A DNA stretch of 64,000 bases. Source: Streptomyces sp. NWU339. Lineage in GTDB: Bacteria > Actinomycetota > Actinomycetes > Streptomycetales > Streptomycetaceae. Location of the stretch: NCBI RefSeq assembly GCF_003143855.1, contig NZ_QFRK01000017.1:668-64667 (forward strand). Direction: 5' to 3'. This document shows, in pieces, positions 60,092-64,000 of this stretch. The stretch's first letter is position 1; each line of letters starts with the position of its first letter. The notes beneath the pieces were generated by a model. The model saw nothing but the letters and a program-made list of their open reading frames with translations. It made no database searches and was not told the origin of the DNA. The position numbers and the translations under genes are program-made.

Positions 60092-61654
60092 TTACGCGGC
60101 GCTGATCCTGAACTGCGTGAAGGTCGCCGCCCCGGCGTGCCCCCGGCCCGTCGGGGCGAGGGCGACCAGGCCGAGCAGGGCGCCGACCCAGCGCCACGGA
60201 GTGGCGGCGAAGACCTGCCCGGAGGAGCGGAAGCCGTCCCCGGTGTCGTACGAGAAGCGGCAGCGGGCTCCGGCACCGGCCTCGATCCGCAGCCTCGCCC
60301 GGCCCCCGGGGGCGAGCCGCGGGTGGTCGGCGTCCCGTTCCCTCTCGGCTGTCGTCTCGGCGAACCGGTGCACCAGATGCGCGGTGCCGTCCGGTCCCCG
60401 CTGGAGTCCGATCCAGCGGTAGGCGTCGCCGAGGACCGCGAGGCCGGCCCGTGCCCCGGGCTCCTGGCTGTCGAGCCGCAGTTCCACGTCGACGGTGCAC
60501 GGGGTGCCGGGCAGCCGCTGGGTGAGCACGTTCGCCAGTCTGCGCAGGTCGTGCGCGTCGGCGGTGCGCACGCAGGTCAGCCGGAGCCCGTCGGTGGAGT
60601 GCTGGGTGGCCCAGCCCTCGTGGGGGTCCCCCCTGCTCGAGCAGAGCCGAGAGCTTGGGGGAGGGTTGGCGGTCCACTGCCACTGGCGGCCGTAGCGGCC
60701 TCCGGGGAAGTCGTCGTCGGTGGCGGGCGCGCCGGCCGGCTGCGCGGGCAGGTCCGGCCGGCGGTGCCCGGCGACCGGCGCGCCGGCGTCACCCAGCACC
60801 GGCCAGCCGCCCGCGGCCTCCCAGCGCATCGGCTGGAGATGCACGACCCTGCCGTACGCCCCGCGCTGCTGGAAGTGCAGGAACCAGTCCTCGCCGCTCG
60901 GGGTGCGCACCCAGCCGCCCTGGTGGGGGCCGTTGACGTCGGTGTCCCGCTGTTCCAGGACGACCTTCTCCTCGTACGGTCCGAAGAACTCACGCGACCG
61001 GAAGGCGCCCTGCCAGCCGGTCTCCACTCCCCCGGCGGGCGCCAGGATCCAGAACCAGCCGTCGTGCCGGTGGAGCTTGGGGCCCTCCAGGGTGAACCAG
61101 CCGGGTATGCGGTCGGCGTCGACGATCACCTTGCCCTCGTCGAGGAGTCCGGTGCCGTGGGGGTGCATGCGGTGACCGGTGAGCCGGTTGTTGACGCCGC
61201 TGCGGGACCTGGCCCAGGCGTGCACGAGATACGCCTCGCCGCTCTCCTCGTCCCACAGCGGGCACGGGTCGATCAGGCCCCTGCCGGCCTTCACCAGGTG
61301 GGGGCGGGTCCAGGGCCCCCGGATCTGCGGGGCGTTGACCTGGAAGATGCCCTGGTCGGGGTCGCCCCAGAAGATCCAGAACCGGTCGTCGTGGTGGCGC
61401 AGGGACGGCGCCCAGACCCCGCGGTCGTGCCGGGGGGCCGCGAACTCGCTCTCGGGTTCCAGTCGTTCGAGGGCATGGCCGACGAGCGTCCAGTTGACCA
61501 GGTCGCGGGAGTGCAGCAGCGGCAGTCCGGGGACGCGGCCGAAACTGGAGGCGGTCAGGTAGAAGTCGTCGCCGACGCGGATCACGTCGGGGTCGGACCA
61601 GTCGGCGTTCAGGACCGGGTTCCGGTAGGTGGTGTCCGTCGGCGCGGCGCTCAT
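60092..61654 (-). CDS. Glycoside hydrolase family 43 protein with an inserted repeat
   Basis: A 520-residue protein with no signal peptide, so probably cytoplasmic. The five-blade propeller has YRNPVLNADWSDPDVIRVGDDFYLTASSF (base Asp), GRGLIDPCPLWDEE (Asp) and GWFTLEGPKLHRHDGW (acid Glu). A C-terminal beta-sandwich (about 350-515) resembles the DUF1349-like module of beta-xylosidases. Activity on xylo-, arabino- or galacto-oligosaccharides is expected. About 15 residues near 330-345 (PPPSSRLCSSRGDPH) are encoded by a Streptomyces-type hairpin repeat inserted in frame. It overlaps the DUF6807 gene by ATGA. Confidence 0.9.
   Translation of the reverse strand: MSAAPTDTTYRNPVLNADWSDPDVIRVGDDFYLTASSFGRVPGLPLLHSRDLVNWTLVGHALERLEPESEFAAPRHDRGVWAPSLRHHDDRFWIFWGDPDQGIFQVNAPQIRGPWTRPHLVKAGRGLIDPCPLWDEESGEAYLVHAWARSRSGVNNRLTGHRMHPHGTGLLDEGKVIVDADRIPGWFTLEGPKLHRHDGWFWILAPAGGVETGWQGAFRSREFFGPYEEKVVLEQRDTDVNGPHQGGWVRTPSGEDWFLHFQQRGAYGRVVHLQPMRWEAAGGWPVLGDAGAPVAGHRRPDLPAQPAGAPATDDDFPGGRYGRQWQWTANPPPSSRLCSSRGDPHEGWATQHSTDGLRLTCVRTADAHDLRRLANVLTQRLPGTPCTVDVELRLDSQEPGARAGLAVLGDAYRWIGLQRGPDGTAHLVHRFAETTAERERDADHPRLAPGGRARLRIEAGAGARCRFSYDTGDGFRSSGQVFAATPWRWVGALLGLVALAPTGRGHAGAATFTQFRISAA
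60621..60665. repeat. Streptomyces-type interspersed hairpin repeat inside the GH43 gene
   Basis: A 45-base stretch contains GGGGGTCCCCCC, then the perfect palindrome CTGCTCGAGCAG, then GCCGAGAGCTTGGGGGA. The outer C-run and G-run can pair, giving a hairpin. Very similar sequences are scattered between genes in many Streptomyces genomes, by recall. Here it keeps the GH43 frame open. Confidence 0.75.
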
Positions 61655-62496
61655 GGGCTCACCGCCTTGCGGACCAGGGCGGCGGCGTCGTCCCGGCCGA
61701 GCCGGCCGTCGGCGACGACGGTGACGACACGGCGGACCACCGTCTCCCCGGGCGGGATCGGCAGCCGTTCGTCGTGGGCGAGGGAGGAGCCGACGCCGGG
61801 GTACTCGGCGGTGCGCACGAACCAGGGGTCGCGGCGGGTCGGTCCGGTGGCCCCGGCGAAGACCAGCGTCCAGCGGGCGCCGGCCAGGGCGAGCCAGTCG
61901 GCCCGTCGGCCGTGCGCCGCGGCCTCGCCCTCGGTGGAGGCGGTGAAGACGTCCGGTGCCGTCGCCTCCTTGCGGGCCCGCCAGAAGAAGCCGCCGTAGG
62001 CCGCGCCGGGGCGGCCGTTGGTGGCCGGACTGCCGATGGAGAGCGGCAGCCCGGTGGCGTTGGTGAGGGAGAAGGTGAAGTCCAGCGCCCAGGCGGTGTC
62101 GGTGAGTTCGGTGGCGGTGACCGTACGGCGCTCCCGCAGCAGCTCGCCCGGAGCGGCGATCCAGCGCAGTTCCTCCACGAAGCCGTCGGGGTCCCGCAGC
62201 TGGAAGGAGGTGTGCCGCTGGGAGCCGTGGTTGTCCAGTTCGGTCGGGCCCCGGTCGCGGACGTAGGTGCGTCCGCCCCAGAAGTTGTGCCCCTCGACGT
62301 CGGGAACGGCGACACCGACGCCGAGGTGGTGGGTGTGGTCCGCGGGGGACAGTTCGGTGACCGCCGTGCCGGCCAGGGTGGTGACGGGGTGCAGATAGGG
62401 GCGCGGGGAGAGCCTGCGGGGCAGCTCGGGCCGGGAGACGTACCGGCCGACCGGCCGCCCGGCGACGCGCAGGACCGTGGAGTCGTCGCTGGTCAT
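61651..62496 (-). CDS. DUF6807/PmoA-family protein
   Basis: A 281-residue soluble protein. LPRRLSPRPYLHPVTTLAGTAVTELSPADHTHHLGVGVAVPDVEGHNFWGG in the first third is the family hallmark, with several histidines (HTHH) that could bind metal. ATGLPLSIGSPATNGRPGAAYGGFFWR follows later. Such proteins are common in sugar-utilisation clusters and are often labelled PmoA; their reaction is not established. ATGA overlaps with the dehydrogenase upstream and GH43 downstream make it part of a tight operon. Confidence 0.85.
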   Translation of the reverse strand: MTSDDSTVLRVAGRPVGRYVSRPELPRRLSPRPYLHPVTTLAGTAVTELSPADHTHHLGVGVAVPDVEGHNFWGGRTYVRDRGPTELDNHGSQRHTSFQLRDPDGFVEELRWIAAPGELLRERRTVTATELTDTAWALDFTFSLTNATGLPLSIGSPATNGRPGAAYGGFFWRARKEATAPDVFTASTEGEAAAHGRRADWLALAGARWTLVFAGATGPTRRDPWFVRTAEYPGVGSSLAHDERLPIPPGETVVRRVVTVVADGRLGRDDAAALVRKAVSP

Positions 62497-63719
62497 CGGG
62501 TGTTCACCTCTTTCGGCGGGTGCTGCGCGGAGCGCTGGGCGGGCGGCGCCCAGGGGGCGCCGAGTTCGGAGTAGAGGGACAGGGTGTCGGCGGCGGCCTC
62601 GACGAGCCGGTCGATGCCGGGTACGACACGGCGGTTCTCGCCGGGAACGCGGTGCCAGGCGCCGTCGGGCAGCGGGGCGGGGTCGGGCGCCTGCCGGATC
62701 GCCTCGACGACCTTCATGAAGGCGCCGGTCGCCTCCGGGGGGACCAGCAGGGGGGTGCGGGTGGTGAGGTGCGCGACGAGGTTCTCCAGCAGGTCGGTGC
62801 GGCCGAAGTGGAGTTCCTCGGGACCGTGGCCCGCGCGCTGGACCAGGACGCGGTCCTGCTTGTACCAGAAGGTGATCCGGCCGCTGGTGCCGTGCACCAT
62901 GACGTACGGCTCGTCGGCCCGCTCCGCGCACAGGGTCGCGGCGACGGTGACCGGCCGGCCCTGTGCGGTGGTGACCCGGACGCAGGAGGTGTCGTCGGAC
63001 TCGATGTCGTTGGCGCGCAGCAGTTCGGTCTCGATGCCGGTGACGTCCTCGGCGCGGGTGCTGCCGCCCAGCGCCAGCGCGGTGGCGACGGCGTGGGCGA
63101 GCGGGTTGGTCAGCGCCCCGTCGACCACGTCGACGCCGTTCAGCCGGCGCCGGCCCGCCCAGGGCGCCCGCCGGAAGTAGTCCTCGGCGCGCACCCAGGC
63201 CCCGGCGCCGCCGATCCCGGTGACCCGGCCGATCGCACCCTCGGCGACCAGTTCGCGGATCGCGGGCACGGCGTGCGAGCCCAGCGACTGGAAACCGATC
63301 TGGCAGGTGACACCGGCCGCGGCGACCCCGTCGGCCATCCGGCGGAACTCGGCGTAGGACGGCGCGGGCGGCTTCTCCAGCAGGAGGTGCGCGCCCCGTT
63401 CGGCGGCGGCGAGGGCGAGGTCGGTGTGGGTGGGGATCGGGGTGCAGACGACGGCGATCCGGGCTCCGGTGGACTCCAGCAGGGCACCGAAGTCGGCGGA
63501 CTGCTCGGGCGGTTCGCCCCCGGACTCGCCCTCGAACTCGTCCTCGGTGAGCGGGGTGAGCTCGCAGACGCCGGCCAGCCGGACGAGTCCCGCCTCCTGG
63601 AGCCGGCGGATGTTCGCCAGGTGCCAGCGGCCGTGGCCGCGGGCACCGGCGAGCACGACGGGGATCGGCCGGGACACGGACCGGGGCGCGGACCGGGGCG
63701 CGGACTGGGGCGCGGTCAT
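62493..63719 (-). CDS. Gfo/Idh/MocA family oxidoreductase
   Basis: A 408-residue NAD(P)-dependent dehydrogenase. The Rossmann start is VVLAGARGHGRWHLANIRR (about 15-33). IAVVCTPIPTHTDLALAAAERGAHLLLEKPPAP contains the EKP catalytic lysine segment. The C-terminal domain is longer than usual. It likely oxidises a sugar or uronate product of the pathway. The ATG at 63719 overlaps the permease stop. Codons about 3-14 come from a 3 x 12-bp tandem repeat (63677-63712) encoding SAPR-type repeats. Confidence 0.88.
   Translation of the reverse strand: MTAPQSAPRSAPRSVSRPIPVVLAGARGHGRWHLANIRRLQEAGLVRLAGVCELTPLTEDEFEGESGGEPPEQSADFGALLESTGARIAVVCTPIPTHTDLALAAAERGAHLLLEKPPAPSYAEFRRMADGVAAAGVTCQIGFQSLGSHAVPAIRELVAEGAIGRVTGIGGAGAWVRAEDYFRRAPWAGRRRLNGVDVVDGALTNPLAHAVATALALGGSTRAEDVTGIETELLRANDIESDDTSCVRVTTAQGRPVTVAATLCAERADEPYVMVHGTSGRITFWYKQDRVLVQRAGHGPEELHFGRTDLLENLVAHLTTRTPLLVPPEATGAFMKVVEAIRQAPDPAPLPDGAWHRVPGENRRVVPGIDRLVEAAADTLSLYSELGAPWAPPAQRSAQHPPKEVNTR
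63677..63712 (-). repeat. Tandem repeat 3 x 12 bp at the 5' end of the Gfo/Idh/MocA gene
   Basis: Two perfect copies of CGGACCGGGGCG and a third with one change lie in frame in the first codons of the dehydrogenase, before its Rossmann fold. They are probably length-variable and functionally neutral. Confidence 0.85.
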
Positions 63720-64000
63720 CCCTTCACCGCCCCCGCGCTGAAGCCGGTGATCAGCCACTTCTGGATGAAGGCGAACACGATCACGACGGGCACGGCCGCG
63801 ATGATGCCGCCCGCGGCGAGGGCGCCGAGGTCGACGCTGTCCGCACTCATCAGGGTGTTGAGGCCGACCGGGATGGTCTGCTTCTCCTGGTTGTTGAGGA
63901 ACATCAGGGCGAACAGGAAGTGGTTCCAGGAGTGGACGAAGGCGAACGAGCCGACGGCGATCAGACCGGGCCGCAGCAGCGGCAGGACGACCACCCGGAA
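63716..64000 (-). CDS. Carbohydrate ABC transporter permease (C-terminal part, cut by window edge)
   Basis: The last 95 or so residues of an inner-membrane permease of the MalG type. VVVLPLLRPGLIAVGSFAFVHSWNHFLFALMF is the region after the EAA loop. NNQEKQTIPVGLNTLMSADSVDLGALAAGGIIAAVPVVIVF and KWLITGFSAGAVKG are the standard C-terminal signature. The frame is open to the window edge, so the start lies beyond. It should work with the binding lipoprotein at 58573; its ATPase would come from elsewhere. The stop overlaps the dehydrogenase ATG. Confidence 0.93.
   Translation of the reverse strand, partial: FRVVVLPLLRPGLIAVGSFAFVHSWNHFLFALMFLNNQEKQTIPVGLNTLMSADSVDLGALAAGGIIAAVPVVIVFAFIQKWLITGFSAGAVKG

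Noticed and set aside
54821..64000. Prophage or integrative element at the right end
   Set aside because: No integrase, attachment repeat, tRNA or phage structural gene is seen; the gene content is coherent carbohydrate metabolism.

Overview
The window is GC-rich chromosomal DNA from a filamentous actinomycete, almost certainly a Streptomyces. Coding frames have very high third-position GC, GTG starts are common, and stop/start overlaps (ATGA, GTGA) are frequent. From memory, the gene order and several family-specific genes (the small GATC-binding protein Gbn, the PitH phosphate permease, a long cobalamin operon, ectABCD) match the region around SCO1820-SCO1890 of Streptomyces coelicolor. That correspondence is recalled, not computed.

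Left part (1-24.6 kb): one end of an IS3-family element abuts an acetate permease pair (DUF485 protein plus ActP). A secreted subtilisin-like protease follows. Next come mostly single housekeeping or accessory genes: a CaiB-type CoA transferase, a CopD-like membrane protein, a DnaQ-BRCT exonuclease, a Cys-rich mini-protein, SURF1, a GH15 glucanase/trehalase and a divergent SDR. A five-gene minus-strand Asp23/Gls24 (alkaline-shock-like) envelope island at 12.1-14.4 kb faces a divergent Asp23-like gene. Then come an enoyl-CoA hydratase, the nucleoid protein Gbn with an unusually GATC-dense upstream region, an ABC-F ATPase, a VOC protein, a hypothetical protein, an alpha/beta hydrolase, a class II aldolase, and the PitH phosphate permease with a small membrane partner behind a candidate PHO box.

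Middle (24.7-42.5 kb): a cobalamin riboswitch precedes a 17-kb plus-strand corrin operon: cobD, cobQ, cobN, a ChlI/ChlD-type chelatase subunit, cobO, cobB, cobI, cobM, cobL, cbiG-cobJ, cobH, cbiX and cobC. Nearly every junction overlaps. The operon encodes both an early (CbiXL) and a late (CobN) cobalt chelatase, has the anaerobic-type CbiG fused to CobJ, and contains no recognisable cobF, cobG or cobK. It ends at a strong bidirectional hairpin facing a secreted LAETG (sortase-type) protein.

Right-middle (43.6-51.7 kb): an amidohydrolase, a class V aminotransferase, and the complete ectoine/hydroxyectoine operon ectABCD, which makes an osmoprotectant from aspartate semialdehyde. A second class V aminotransferase and a FrnE/DsbA-type oxidoreductase follow.

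Right end (51.8-64 kb): a GNAT enzyme, then a locus for pectin and plant-polysaccharide use: an aldehyde dehydrogenase divergent from an IclR regulator (with a palindrome between them), pectinesterase, pectate lyase, rhamnogalacturonan acetylesterase-like SGNH esterase, a sugar-ABC lipoprotein behind a LacI-type palindrome, GH43, DUF6807/PmoA, a Gfo/Idh/MocA dehydrogenase, and an ABC permease cut by the window edge. Together these would de-esterify, cleave, import and begin oxidising plant cell-wall sugars.

A recurring sequence-level theme is short tandem repeats (9, 12 or 15 bp) in operon spacers and gene ends. A second is a Streptomyces-style hairpin repeat inserted in frame inside the GH43 gene.
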